Assembly (NCBI GenBank): GCA_964511535.1
Contig: CAZEFW010000121.1
Coordinates: 1-29,501 of the forward strand
Reading direction: 5' to 3'
Length of the DNA stretch: 29,501 nt
DNA from: CAZCFB01 sp964511535
Lineage (GTDB): Bacteria; Myxococcota_A; Polyangia; GCA-2747355; CAZCFB01
A program made the translations under genes and the position numbers. Shown here in pieces: positions 1-8,311 of the stretch (position 1 is the first letter of the stretch; each line of letters opens with the position of its first letter). The notes under the pieces are model-generated. The model saw only the letters and a program-made list of their open reading frames with translations, had not been told where the DNA came from and searched no databases.

Positions 1-90
1 CGGCGGGTGCGGTATGGGGCGGCCGCCCCCCGGGGGGGGGGGTTGGGGGGGGCCCCCCCCCGGGCCCGGGGCGGGGGGGGGGGGCCGCCG
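1..90. other. Homopolymer-rich contig edge, probable assembly error
   Basis: Long runs of C and G (26-40, 45-60, 73-84) fill the first 90 bases. They abruptly break the Gly-codon pattern of the coding sequence next to them. This looks like collapsed or miscalled low-complexity sequence at a contig end. Confidence 0.6.
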
Positions 91-1307
91 CCCGCGCCGC
101 CGCCGCCGCCGTTGGCCGCCAGCTGGCCGCTGACGCTCACCAGCGGCGCCTCCAGCAGGATGGCGCCGCCCGCGCCGCCGCCGCCGCCCCCGCCGCTCTG
201 GTTGGAGCCGCTGCCGCCCCCGCCCGGCATGGTGATGGTGCCGCCAACGGCGATGGTTGCCTGGGCCGAGATCTGCACCGCGCCGCCACCCCCGCCGCCG
301 TCGCCCGCGGCCATGCTGGGGCCGCCGCCCCCTGCCCCGCCGCCGCAGCCACCAAACAGCGGGCTCAGGGTGGCCGGACCGTTGGCCTTGCCGCTGGTGC
401 CGCCAGGGGCCTTGCTGTAGGGCGTGCCACCGCTGCCGCCGGACTTGCCCCGCGCTCCACCGCCGCCCCCGCCGACATAGACGCTGAAGTTCCCGCCGCC
501 CTGGCCCGCGCCCTTGTGGCACGCGGCGCCGGGGTTGCCGTTGGCTGCGCCGCCGGCGGACCCGCCGGGCGCCGGGGTGGGGCCAACGGGGAACGCGTAC
601 AGCGTGCCCTTGATGCTGACTCCTGTCTTGCTGTAGATCACCAGCGGGCGCGCGCCCGTGATCTTCAGGTATGCGCCCGCGGCGACGCTCAGGCCGTTAA
701 ACCCCACCACGGAGAGCTTCGGGAACCCGGTCTTCTGGCTCACGGTGCCCCAGTAGATCCCGTTGACCAGGCCCGGCTTGTTGGCCGGCCTCAGCACCTT
801 ACTCCCGAGCTGGACCTCGCCCGTGGACGTGTCGATCTCGAGCTCTTCCGACTTGGCGACTGCTAGGCCGATCAGCTTGAGCGCGTGCACCGGCTTGGCG
901 TCGAAGTTGGAGGTCACTATCAGGTAGCAGCGGTTTTCGGGCTTGTTGCAGCCAAAGGTGCACGAGAGCTTTGCGCAGGGCGGCGCGGTGTCGGGCGGCG
1001 GTTTGAGGTCGGGCGGCGGCTTGAGGTCGGGCCACGGCTTGCTGTCAGTCCCCGGCTTCTGGTCCGGCTTCGGCCCCCGGTCGCGCAGACCCGTCGCGTC
1101 CCCGAGCGGCCTGTGATCGGCCTTCGGCTTGCTGTCGCGCGCCACCCCGGGGCGGTCCGCGACCGGGCCGTCCGTCGCCCGGCTGTCGCCTCCAGCGTCC
1201 AGTGCGGCGCCCCCCTGGTCGCCCCGGGTTCGGCTCAGGTCATGGGGGCAGCCGGCAACCAGGAGCCCCAGCGTGGCGACAGAGAGCAGGAGCGAGGGGC
1301 GAAGCAT
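1..1307 (-). CDS. Gly-rich lipoprotein, C-terminus beyond the window (partial)
   Basis: The open frame runs from an ATG at 1307 to the left edge with no stop. Residues 1-20 form a lipoprotein signal peptide with lipobox LVAGC (Cys20), so the protein is probably anchored to the cell envelope. A spacer rich in Asp, Lys and Pro follows (repeated DSKP/DLKP units), then a short Cys cluster (about residues 110-128), a beta-rich stretch and a long Gly-rich region containing the phrase ILLEAPLVSVSG. Such layouts are common among secreted proteins of Myxococcota, but I recognise no enzyme domain and assign no function. No clear Shine-Dalgarno is visible. It lies 60 bp behind the VWA lipoprotein on the same strand and may be co-transcribed. 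In the last ~90 bases the frame switches from Gly codons to runs of Pro and Gly codons made of long C/G homopolymers, so that part is unreliable. Confidence 0.72.
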   Translation of the reverse strand, partial: MLRPSLLLSVATLGLLVAGCPHDLSRTRGDQGGAALDAGGDSRATDGPVADRPGVARDSKPKADHRPLGDATGLRDRGPKPDQKPGTDSKPWPDLKPPPDLKPPPDTAPPCAKLSCTFGCNKPENRCYLIVTSNFDAKPVHALKLIGLAVAKSEELEIDTSTGEVQLGSKVLRPANKPGLVNGIYWGTVSQKTGFPKLSVVGFNGLSVAAGAYLKITGARPLVIYSKTGVSIKGTLYAFPVGPTPAPGGSAGGAANGNPGAACHKGAGQGGGNFSVYVGGGGGGARGKSGGSGGTPYSKAPGGTSGKANGPATLSPLFGGCGGGAGGGGPSMAAGDGGGGGGAVQISAQATIAVGGTITMPGGGGSGSNQSGGGGGGGAGGAILLEAPLVSVSGQLAANGGGGGAGGGPPPPPRARGGAPPNPPPRGAAAPYRTR

Positions 1308-1367
1308 GGCCCCATCATACTGCAACGGTCAGGGTGGGTCATGGAGCGCGCCAGAGGCGGGTGGCGC

Positions 1368-2546
1368 TCAGAGCACCTTGGAGCTGGCCGGGCAACCGAA
1401 GATGATGCGCACCTTGCCGGCGGAGGCGCCCTTGAGCGCGGTGCAGGCGCTGCCCTTGAGGGTCACGGTGTTGTTGGCCGCGCTGTAGGACCAGCCGTCA
1501 GCGGCCGCCCGGTTCAGCGCCTTGCCGTTGAGCAGCACGTAGATGCGCAGGTGATCCGGCGGCTTGTTGGCCAGGGCGATGGTGCAGCTCACCAGCGAGG
1601 AGCTGATGGAGGCCAGCACCTTGCCCAGGTCCGTGGCGTTGCTCGCCTTGTAGTACCGGTGGCTCGGGTCCTTGGGGTTGTTGGTGCCGCCGGCCTTGGC
1701 CACGGCGTCGAGGGTGGCGGGCGTGACGCCGGAGCCGAAGCCCACCACATGCACCGGCACGCCGGCCTTGTACAGCTTGGCCGCCTCTGACGCCACGCTG
1801 GAGCTGCCCTTGTTGCAGTTGGGCTTGCCGTCGGTGATGAGCACCACGGCGCCCTTGCGGGCCGCGCCGGCTGCGTCGTTGGGATCTTTGTACCAGCCCT
1901 TGCTGTGCACGGTGGCCAGGGCCTCGGCCATGGGCGTGGCGCCGCCCGGGGTCAGGCTGGTGTACGCCGCGCGGACCTTGGAGTGGCTGTGCTGGCCCAT
2001 GCCCAGGGTCCTGGTGGGTGCCGCGCAGCTGTCGCCCTTGCCCGGGAAGTAGGCGAAGCCGAACTGCAGCTTGTCCCAGTAGTCCTTGGCCAGCCGGTCC
2101 AGGGCGACCTTGGCCTGGGTCATCTTGCTGTCGCTCTGCATGCTGCCCGACTTGTCCAGCAGCAAGAAGATGTTGGCCCGAAGCTGGGAGAACTTGGCGT
2201 CGACGATGCCGCACATCTTCTTGGGCGGGTCCGCGTCGCAGACATCACCCTTGCCGTCATTGTCGTGGTCGGTCTGGAACATGTCCGGGATCTTGGGGCA
2301 GTTGTCACACAGGTCGCCGTGGTTGTCCTTGTCCGTGTCCTTCTGGTCCGGGTTGGCCACGGCCCAGCAGTTGTCGTCGGCGTCCACGATGCCGTCGCCG
2401 TCCGTGTCGGTCTGGCCTCCGCCGTCAGCGTAAGAGACCGTGCCCGCGTCAGCCGCGGGGCTGGTGGTCTGTTCTGGTTCTGGATCATCTCCGCAGGCGA
2501 TGGCGAGCACCCCCAGGGCAATCAAAGGCAAGTAGCGAAATCTCAT
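1368..2546 (-). CDS. VWA-domain lipoprotein with thrombospondin type 3 repeats
   Basis: The 392-residue protein starts at ATG 2546, preceded by a GAGGAGG Shine-Dalgarno seven bases upstream; a longer frame to 2618 has no such signal. Residues 1-18 are a lipoprotein signal peptide (LAIAC, Cys18). Residues about 45-108 hold Asp-rich TSP3-type repeats (DTDGDG, DTDKDNHGD, DHDNDGKGD), which bind calcium in known families. Residues about 125-320 are a von Willebrand factor A domain with MIDAS motif DKSGS (Asp131, Ser133, Ser135), a conserved Thr in GGATPM and an Asp in LITDGKP, so metal-dependent ligand binding is likely. The final ~75 residues contain Cys pairs and no recognised domain. It probably acts at the outer surface in adhesion or envelope organisation (inference). 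A TTGACA promoter lies upstream, and the Gly-rich lipoprotein follows. Confidence 0.9.
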   Translation of the reverse strand: MRFRYLPLIALGVLAIACGDDPEPEQTTSPAADAGTVSYADGGGQTDTDGDGIVDADDNCWAVANPDQKDTDKDNHGDLCDNCPKIPDMFQTDHDNDGKGDVCDADPPKKMCGIVDAKFSQLRANIFLLLDKSGSMQSDSKMTQAKVALDRLAKDYWDKLQFGFAYFPGKGDSCAAPTRTLGMGQHSHSKVRAAYTSLTPGGATPMAEALATVHSKGWYKDPNDAAGAARKGAVVLITDGKPNCNKGSSSVASEAAKLYKAGVPVHVVGFGSGVTPATLDAVAKAGGTNNPKDPSHRYYKASNATDLGKVLASISSSLVSCTIALANKPPDHLRIYVLLNGKALNRAAADGWSYSAANNTVTLKGSACTALKGASAGKVRIIFGCPASSKVL

Positions 2547-2625
2547 GAGCAATCCTCCTCGTCCGCTGGCGCCACGCTTCCCCGGGCAGAACGCCTTGTC
2601 TAATTTTGGTAACCTCAACTACTTT

Positions 2626-2654
2626 ATTTTGTCCGGGAGTAAGCCGTTGTCAAT
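2626..2654 (-). promoter_or_regulatory. Sigma70-like promoter of the VWA lipoprotein gene
   Basis: On the minus strand a perfect -35 hexamer TTGACA (2654-2649) is followed after 17 bases by CAAAAT (2631-2626), four of six matches to the -10 consensus. The gene starts about 75 bases downstream of the predicted transcription start. Confidence 0.45.
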
Positions 2655-2772
2655 GGGTGTTCTCGGATTAATTAGCCGCGCCTAACGCACAAATTCCACC
2701 AATTCGATGTGATTTAAATATCCGAAAAAACAACGAAACTATGGTTAGAGTGCTGGCTCCATTCATATGTAG

Positions 2773-2796
2773 GGATATTGAGATATGGAAATATCC
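2773..2796 (+). promoter_or_regulatory. Inverted repeat just upstream of the psr-like operon
   Basis: GGATATT (2773-2779) and AATATCC (2790-2796) form perfect 7-bp arms around 10 bases, ending 17 bases before the start codon at 2814. A further AAATATCC sits at 2716-2723. This could be an operator or an mRNA hairpin near the ribosome binding site. No regulator gene is adjacent. Confidence 0.35.
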
Positions 2797-2813
2797 TCTT
2801 GGAGATCAAACAG

Positions 2814-5054
2814 ATGAGCGACCTCACCAGACGACAGTTCATCAAGATCAGCGCGGCGGGCAGCGGCGCGGCGGCCCTGGCCGGCGGCCTGGCCCTCACC
2901 TCCGGGCGTCCAGCCGAGGGCGCGGTGGCGGATCCGGCAACAGAGGGCGACAAGGTGATCCCCACCTTCTGCGAGCTCTGCTTCTGGAAATGTGGGGTGC
3001 TGGCCCATGTGCGGGACGGCCGGGTGACCAAGCTCACCGGCAACCCGGACCACCCGCTGTCCAACGGGCGGCTCTGCCCCCGCGGCACCGGCGGCCACGG
3101 CCTGCTCTATGATCCGGACCGGCTCAAAAAGCCCCTGCTGCGGGCCAAGAAGCGCGGCCAGGATGTGTTCCAGGAGGTCTCCTGGGACACTGCGCTGGAC
3201 CGGGTGTCCGAGGGCATGCTCGCCATCCGCAAGAAGTACGGCCCCGAGGCGCTGGCCCTGTTCACCCACGGCTACGGCGGCTCCTGGTTCAAGCACCTGT
3301 TCAAGGCGTACGGTTCGCGCAACATCGCCGCGCCGTCCTATGCCCAGTGCCGCGGCCCGCGCGAGGTGGGCTTCTACCTCACCTTCGGCCAGGGCATCGG
3401 CTCGCCCGAGGCGGTGGACACGCGCAACGCCCGGGTGATCACCCTCATCGGCAACCACCTGGGCGAGAACATGCACAACACCCATGTGCAGGACCTGGCC
3501 CACGCCCTGGACCGGGGCGCCGGGCTGGTGGTGGTGGACCCGCGCTACTCCACCGCGGCGGGCAAGGCCAGGTACTGGCTGCCCATCAAGCCGGGCACGG
3601 ACATCGCCCTGCTGCTGGCCTGGATGAACGTCATCATCACCGAGGGGCTGTACGACAGGGAGTACATCGGCAAGTACGCGGTGGGCTTCGACAAGCTCAA
3701 GGCCCACGTGGCGGCCAAGACGCCCGAGTGGGCCTACCCCCTGACCGGGCTCAAGCCCCAGCTGATCCGAGACAGCGCGCGGTTCATCGCCTCGGCGCGG
3801 CCGGCGTCGCTGGTGCACCCGGGGCGGCGCACCACCTGGTACGGCGACGACACCCAGCGCGAGCGGGCCAAGGCCATGCTCGCCGCGCTGCTCGGGTCGT
3901 GGGGCCGCCAGGGCGGCTACCTGCTGCCGTCGAGCGTGGAGGTGCCGAAGTTCCCGTACACCAAGTACGCCTACAAGCCGAAAGAGGTGCGCGACCGGGT
4001 GGAGCCGAGCCTCTACCCGCTGGCCGACGAGGTCATCGCGTCGGGCATGTGCGACGCCACCATCCCGGGCAAGGCGAAGAACCCCATCAAGGGCTGGTTC
4101 GTATACGGCACCAACCTGATGCAGTCGCTGCCCGACCCGCGCCAGACGGTCAAGGCGATCCAGGCGCTGGACCTGATGGTGGCCGTGGACGTGCTGCCCG
4201 CGGAGATCACGGGCTGGGCCGACGTGGTGCTGCCCGAGTCGACCTACCTGGAGCGGTGCGACGACCTGTGGACGCCGGCTTATCGGGAGCCGTTCGTGGC
4301 GGTGCGCCAGCCGGTGGTGGAGCCGATGTACGACTCCAAGCCGGGCTGGTGGATCGCCCGTGAGCTGGGCCACCGCCTGGGGCTCGAGGACTACTTCCCC
4401 TGGAAGGACAGCAAGGAGTACGCCAAGCACCGGGTCAAGGCCGCGGGGCTGTCGTGCGACGAGCTGATGGAAAAGGGCGTGATCCTCGGCGACCAGGGGC
4501 CCACCACCGAGGAGGAGGGGCTGGCGCTGTCCTTCGATACGCCGAGCAAGAAGATCGAGCTGTACAGCGACCAGCTGGAGGCGGCGGGCTTCCACCCGAT
4601 GCCCGAGTTCACCGCGCCGGAGGAGCCGCCCGACGGGCACTTCCGGCTGCTGTTCGGCCGCCACCCGGTGCACACCTTCGGGCGCACCACCAACAACCGC
4701 TTCCTGTCGACCATCTTCGACGAGAACGAGGTGTGGCTCAACGCCGACGCCGCACGGGGGCTGAGCGGGTTCGAGGGCAAGCCGCTGACGACCGGCGACC
4801 GGGTGGTGCTGGTCAACCAGGACAACGTCCGCAGCGAGCCGGTGCGGGTCAAGCTGACCCAGCGCATCCGCGGCGACGCGGTCTACATGGTGCACGGCTA
4901 CGGCCGCACGGCAAAGGGGCTGAAGTTCGCCCGGGGACGGGGCGCGTCGGACAGCGATCTGGTGACCCGCTACAAGGTGGACCCGGTCATGGGGGGCACG
5001 GGCATGAACGTCAACTTCGTCCGCATCGAGCGGGCGACCCAGAAGGGAGCTTGA
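2814..5054 (+). CDS. Tat-exported molybdopterin oxidoreductase, PsrA/PhsA type (polysulfide or thiosulfate reductase-like catalytic subunit)
   Basis: The 746-residue protein starts at ATG 2814 (GGAG nine bases upstream); a TTG at 2778 in frame would only lengthen the Tat signal. Residues 5-11 are TRRQFIK, a twin-arginine motif followed by a hydrophobic stretch, so the folded enzyme is exported. Cys53, Cys56, Cys60 and Cys88 form the [4Fe-4S] motif C-x2-C-x3-C-x27-C of the complex iron-sulfur molybdoenzymes. Cys179 in YAQCRGP sits where PsrA/PhsA/ArrA-like enzymes place the Cys ligand of molybdenum. The C-terminal third has the molydopterin dinucleotide-binding fold (LLFGRHPVHTFGRTTNN). The length fits PsrA/PhsA. 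It is first in an operon with a ferredoxin subunit, sulfur transporters and a NrfD subunit, so reduction or oxidation of polysulfide, thiosulfate or tetrathionate is likely. Arsenate or selenate cannot be excluded from sequence alone. Confidence 0.92.
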   Translation: MSDLTRRQFIKISAAGSGAAALAGGLALTSGRPAEGAVADPATEGDKVIPTFCELCFWKCGVLAHVRDGRVTKLTGNPDHPLSNGRLCPRGTGGHGLLYDPDRLKKPLLRAKKRGQDVFQEVSWDTALDRVSEGMLAIRKKYGPEALALFTHGYGGSWFKHLFKAYGSRNIAAPSYAQCRGPREVGFYLTFGQGIGSPEAVDTRNARVITLIGNHLGENMHNTHVQDLAHALDRGAGLVVVDPRYSTAAGKARYWLPIKPGTDIALLLAWMNVIITEGLYDREYIGKYAVGFDKLKAHVAAKTPEWAYPLTGLKPQLIRDSARFIASARPASLVHPGRRTTWYGDDTQRERAKAMLAALLGSWGRQGGYLLPSSVEVPKFPYTKYAYKPKEVRDRVEPSLYPLADEVIASGMCDATIPGKAKNPIKGWFVYGTNLMQSLPDPRQTVKAIQALDLMVAVDVLPAEITGWADVVLPESTYLERCDDLWTPAYREPFVAVRQPVVEPMYDSKPGWWIARELGHRLGLEDYFPWKDSKEYAKHRVKAAGLSCDELMEKGVILGDQGPTTEEEGLALSFDTPSKKIELYSDQLEAAGFHPMPEFTAPEEPPDGHFRLLFGRHPVHTFGRTTNNRFLSTIFDENEVWLNADAARGLSGFEGKPLTTGDRVVLVNQDNVRSEPVRVKLTQRIRGDAVYMVHGYGRTAKGLKFARGRGASDSDLVTRYKVDPVMGGTGMNVNFVRIERATQKGA

Positions 5055-5058
5055 GGCC

Positions 5059-5607
5059 ATGCCGAACAAAAAGAAGCGATACGCCATGAGCATGGACCCG
5101 CGCCGCTGCGTGGGGTGCAACGCCTGCGTGCTGGCGTGCAAGGCCGAAAACGACCTGCCGGAGCAGGGGTTCCGAGACTGGATCGTCACCGAGACCCGGG
5201 GGCGCTTCCCGCACCTGTCGCAGGAGATCCGCTCCGAGCGGTGCAACCACTGCGACAACACGCCCTGCGTGTCGGCCTGCCCCACCGGGGCGAGCCACAT
5301 CAACGAGGGCGGCGCGGTCATCGTGGACAAGCGCAAGTGCACCGGCTGCAAGGCGTGCATGGCCGCCTGCCCCTACGACGCGCGCTACATCCACCCCGAG
5401 GGGTACGCCGACAAGTGCACCTTCTGCCTGCACCGGGTCAAGCAGGGCAAGGACACGGCGTGCGTGGAGGTGTGCCCCACCCACGCGCTGGTGTTCGGCG
5501 ATGCCAACGACCCGAACAGCGAGATCAGCAAGCTGCTGCGGCGGCGGCAGAGCAAGGTGAGCAAGCCCGAGACCGGGCTGAAGCCGAACCTCCACTTCCT
5601 GACCTGA
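5059..5607 (+). CDS. Four-cluster ferredoxin-type electron transfer subunit (PsrB type)
   Basis: The 182-residue protein starts four bases after the molybdoenzyme stop. Four Cys motifs account for 16 cysteines: CVGCNACVLAC, CNHCDNTPCVSAC, CTGCKACMAAC and CTFC...CVEVC. This is the DmsB/PsrB/NrfC arrangement that binds four [4Fe-4S] clusters and wires a catalytic subunit to a membrane quinol subunit. No signal peptide is present, as usual for this family, whose members are exported together with the Tat-tagged partner. The last ~30 residues are a basic tail. The position directly after the catalytic subunit supports a PsrABC-like complex. Confidence 0.93.
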   Translation: MPNKKKRYAMSMDPRRCVGCNACVLACKAENDLPEQGFRDWIVTETRGRFPHLSQEIRSERCNHCDNTPCVSACPTGASHINEGGAVIVDKRKCTGCKACMAACPYDARYIHPEGYADKCTFCLHRVKQGKDTACVEVCPTHALVFGDANDPNSEISKLLRRRQSKVSKPETGLKPNLHFLT

Positions 5608-5620
5608 CGAGGACGGACCG

Positions 5621-6136
5621 ATGGATAGAGCAGAAAAGTTCTGGAATCCCTACGTGGCCGGCGTCGCGCTGGGGCTGGTGCTGCTGACCACCCTGGTGCT
5701 CATGGGCAAGGGCCTGGGCGCCAGCGGCGCGGCCAACCGGCTGGGTGTGTCTGCCATCAACGTGGTGGCGCCGTTTCACGTGGACAGCACGCCGGCCATG
5801 GCGGCGCTCAAGGCCGAGGGGCGCTCGCCGCTGGACAACTGGCTGGTGTTCGAGGTGCTCGGGGTGGTGCTGGGCGGCGCGGTGGGGGCTTACTCCGCCG
5901 GGCGCATGCGGCGCAAGGTGATCCGCGGGCCGCGGGTGACCGTTCCGCACCGGCTGGTGATGGCGCTCAGCGGGGGGATCATCATGGGCATCGCCGCGCG
6001 GCTGGCGCGGGGGTGCACCTCGGGGCAGGCCCTGAGCGGGGGCGCCCTGATGTCGGCGGGCAGCTTCGTATTCATGTTCGCCGTGTTCGGCGGGGCGTAC
6101 GCCCTGGCCTACTTCCTGCGCAAGGAGTGGAACTGA
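5621..6136 (+). CDS. YeeE/YedE family sulfur transport protein, N-terminal half type
   Basis: A 171-residue membrane protein with four or five hydrophobic segments (about residues 9-28, 66-88 and 109-168) starting at ATG 5621 behind GAGG. The stretch ARGCTSGQALSGG with an invariant-looking Cys is typical of YeeE/YedE proteins. In the characterised thiosulfate importer TsuA (YeeE), conserved cysteines line the permeation path. TsuA-like proteins are about twice this length with internal pseudo-symmetry, so this gene encodes one half and the next gene the other. Their junction is TGATG, a one-base overlap, which implies translational coupling and a heterodimer. The imported species is probably thiosulfate or another small sulfur compound (inference from family and operon). 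Confidence 0.88.
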   Translation: MDRAEKFWNPYVAGVALGLVLLTTLVLMGKGLGASGAANRLGVSAINVVAPFHVDSTPAMAALKAEGRSPLDNWLVFEVLGVVLGGAVGAYSAGRMRRKVIRGPRVTVPHRLVMALSGGIIMGIAARLARGCTSGQALSGGALMSAGSFVFMFAVFGGAYALAYFLRKEWN

Positions 6137-7338
6137 TGCTGCCCATAGAGACCCTGCTGGTTGAGTACCGTGAGCTCGGGCTGGTGGCGGCCGTGTTCAT
6201 CGGCTTCGGCTTCGGCTTCGTGCTGGAGCGGGCCGGCTTCGGCCGGGCCGACAAGCTGGCCGCGCAGTTCTACCTGCACGACATGACCGTGTTCAAGGTG
6301 ATGTTCAGCGCCATCATCACCGCCATGCTCGGGGTGACCATTCTGAGCGGGCTGGGCCTCGCCGACATCAAGCTGATCAGCGAGTCGGCGGTGAGCTACA
6401 CCTACCTGTGGCCCCAGCTGGTGGGGGGCCTGCTGCTGGGGGTGGGCTTCATCGTCAGCGGCTACTGCCCGGGCACCTCGGCGGTGGCCATGTCGTCTGG
6501 CAACGTCGACGCGCTGTTCACCTTCGGCGGCGTGATCATCGGGTCGGTGGTGTACAACGAGGCCTTCCCGCTGCTGCAGTCGTTCCACAACAGCGGCGAG
6601 CTGGGGCACCTGTTTTTGTACGACATGCTGGACATGCCGCCGCAGGTGTTGGCGGTGCTGGTGGCGGTGATGGCGGTGGCCATGTTCCTGGGCGCCGAGA
6701 AGGTGGAGCGCATCTTCACGGCGCGGCGCAACGGGGGTGAGGCGCCGGAGCCGGCACCGCGCCAGCCGCGGCGGCTGGCCCTGGGCGCGGTGGGGATCAT
6801 GGCGGTGATGGCGCTGGCCACGCTGGCGGTGCCCACCAGCCCGAGCGCGGCCGAGACGCGGCCGGCGGCGGCGTTTTCGCAGATCGCGCCGGAGCGGCTG
6901 GCCACCCGGATCATCGACGAGCCGTGGAGCCTGCGCATCCTGGACTTGCGCTCGCTGGAGCGCTGCCAGAAAGCGCGGGTGCCGGGAGCGGAGTGCGTGC
7001 CCTGGGGCGAGGTGGGCAAGCTGGGGCTGCAATACAGCAACGGGGCGCGGGACCTGGTGCTGATTCACCACGCCACCCTGGACCGCGTCCCGGCGGGGGC
7101 GAACAAGTACCCGGGCAAGGTGTTCGCGCTGCGGGGCGGCAGCGCCGGGTGGCGGGCCTACGCGCTGAAGCCGCCGAAGTCGCCGGGCGAGGGGGCCACC
7201 GAGGCCCAGCGGCAGGCGCACCTGTTCCGGGCTGCGCTGCACAGCGCCATGACCGGGCGCAAGCCGGCCCCGCCGCCCAGAGGCGTAAAGAAGTTCGTGC
7301 CCGCGCCGCGCAAGAAGAAGGGCGGCGGCTGCGGCTGA
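6136..7338 (+). CDS. YeeE/YedE family protein fused to a degenerate rhodanese-like domain
   Basis: The 400-residue protein starts at ATG 6136, which overlaps the previous stop by one base and has AAGGAG eight bases upstream; an earlier in-frame start at 6013 lies inside the preceding gene. Residues 1-190 form a YeeE half with several membrane helices and the motif SGYCPGTSA (Cys111). A further helix (about 213-233) links to a domain at about 250-345 with rhodanese-like blocks: LATRIIDEPWSLRILDLRS, the VPGAECVPW loop and the end motif LRGGSAGWRAY. Where active rhodaneses carry their catalytic Cys loop, this protein has LIHHATLDR (about 309-317) and no Cys. Cys277 and Cys287, and Cys399 in a GGGCG tail, remain. 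It may bind rather than transfer sulfur, or use another Cys. The tail is Lys/Pro-rich. Confidence 0.82.
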   Translation: MLPIETLLVEYRELGLVAAVFIGFGFGFVLERAGFGRADKLAAQFYLHDMTVFKVMFSAIITAMLGVTILSGLGLADIKLISESAVSYTYLWPQLVGGLLLGVGFIVSGYCPGTSAVAMSSGNVDALFTFGGVIIGSVVYNEAFPLLQSFHNSGELGHLFLYDMLDMPPQVLAVLVAVMAVAMFLGAEKVERIFTARRNGGEAPEPAPRQPRRLALGAVGIMAVMALATLAVPTSPSAAETRPAAAFSQIAPERLATRIIDEPWSLRILDLRSLERCQKARVPGAECVPWGEVGKLGLQYSNGARDLVLIHHATLDRVPAGANKYPGKVFALRGGSAGWRAYALKPPKSPGEGATEAQRQAHLFRAALHSAMTGRKPAPPPRGVKKFVPAPRKKKGGGCG

Positions 7339-7360
7339 GTCAGGAGATTTGGAGAGACCG

Positions 7361-8308
7361 ATGCACGAGATCGAAATCGTTCGGAACAACCACCTCATCG
7401 ACCCGGCCATGCATATCTGGGGCTGGGAGATCCCGGTCTACCTCTTCCTGGGCGGGCTCACCGCGGGGCTGATGATCCTGACGCCGCTGCTGTGGAGCCG
7501 GACCGAGCCGGAGCAGCGCACGCGCTGGGCCCGGTGGCTGCCCTTCGCCGCGCCGGTGCTGCTGTCGGCGGGCATGCTCGCCCTGTTTTTGGACCTGGAG
7601 TACAAGGCCCATGTCTTCCGGTTCTACACGGCCTTCAGGCCGGCTTCGCCCATGTCCTGGGGCTCGTGGATCCTGCTGGGCATCTACCCGGCGACGCTGC
7701 TGCTCGGGCTGCTCGGCCTGACCGACGAGGAGACGAAGAAGCTCTGCGGGTGGGGGCCGCTGCGGGCCACCGGGCTGGGCCGGCTGACGGCGTGGGCCCG
7801 GGGGCTGGCGCAGGCCTGGCGAGGTCCGCTGCTCTGGTCGAACATCGCCCTCGGCGTGGCGCTGGGCGGCTACACCGGGCTGCTGCTTGGCACCCTGGGC
7901 GCCAGGCCCGCCTGGGGCTCCACGGTGCTGGGCCCGCTCTTTCTGGTCTCGGGCATCTCCACCGGCGCCGCGCTGATGATGCTGTTCCCCATGAGCCACC
8001 GGGAACATCGCCTGCTGCGTGGCTGGGACCTGGCGGCCATCATGGCGGAGCTGGCCCTCATCGGCGTGTTCCTGCTGGGGCTCTTCACCAGCGGAGCGCA
8101 GGGACGGCAGGCCGCCGCCCTGTTCCTGGGAGGCCCCTACACCGCGCTGTTCTGGGCCCTGGTGATCATGGCCGGCCTGGCAGTGCCCCTCGTCATCGAG
8201 CTGGTGGAAGGCGCCCGCAAACTACGCCCCACCCGCCTCGCCCCCGCCCTGCTCCTCGCCGGCGGCCTCAGCCTCCGCTGGATCATCGTCCTGGCCGGCC
8301 AAGCCTGA
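7361..8308 (+). CDS. NrfD/PsrC-type integral membrane quinol subunit
   Basis: The 315-residue protein starts at ATG 7361, with GGAG six bases upstream; an in-frame TTG at 7349 lies in the ribosome binding region and was rejected. It is strongly hydrophobic with about eight membrane segments. The N-terminal WEIPVYLFLGGLTAG and the following DLEYKAHVFRFY...MSWGSW stretch match the NrfD/PsrC family, whose members bind quinones and exchange electrons with the PsrB-type subunit. It is last in the operon, 22 bp after the YeeE-rhodanese gene, and completes the A-B-C complex. Unlike the common gene order A-B-C, two transporter genes are inserted between B and C. A hairpin in the octamer repeat downstream could mark the end of the transcript. 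Confidence 0.9.
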   Translation: MHEIEIVRNNHLIDPAMHIWGWEIPVYLFLGGLTAGLMILTPLLWSRTEPEQRTRWARWLPFAAPVLLSAGMLALFLDLEYKAHVFRFYTAFRPASPMSWGSWILLGIYPATLLLGLLGLTDEETKKLCGWGPLRATGLGRLTAWARGLAQAWRGPLLWSNIALGVALGGYTGLLLGTLGARPAWGSTVLGPLFLVSGISTGAALMMLFPMSHREHRLLRGWDLAAIMAELALIGVFLLGLFTSGAQGRQAAALFLGGPYTALFWALVIMAGLAVPLVIELVEGARKLRPTRLAPALLLAGGLSLRWIIVLAGQA

Positions 8309-8311
8309 GCA

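Noticed and set aside
885..1790. 301-codon plus-strand frame across two minus-strand lipoprotein genes
   Set aside because: Overlaps the signal peptide and the VWA gene end of well-supported minus-strand genes; no ribosome binding site or domain.
2763..5360. Very long open frame (865 codons) on the minus strand opposite the molybdoenzyme gene
   Set aside because: It is a high-GC shadow rich in His, Arg, Val and Gly, with no recognised domain, while the plus strand has clear catalytic motifs.
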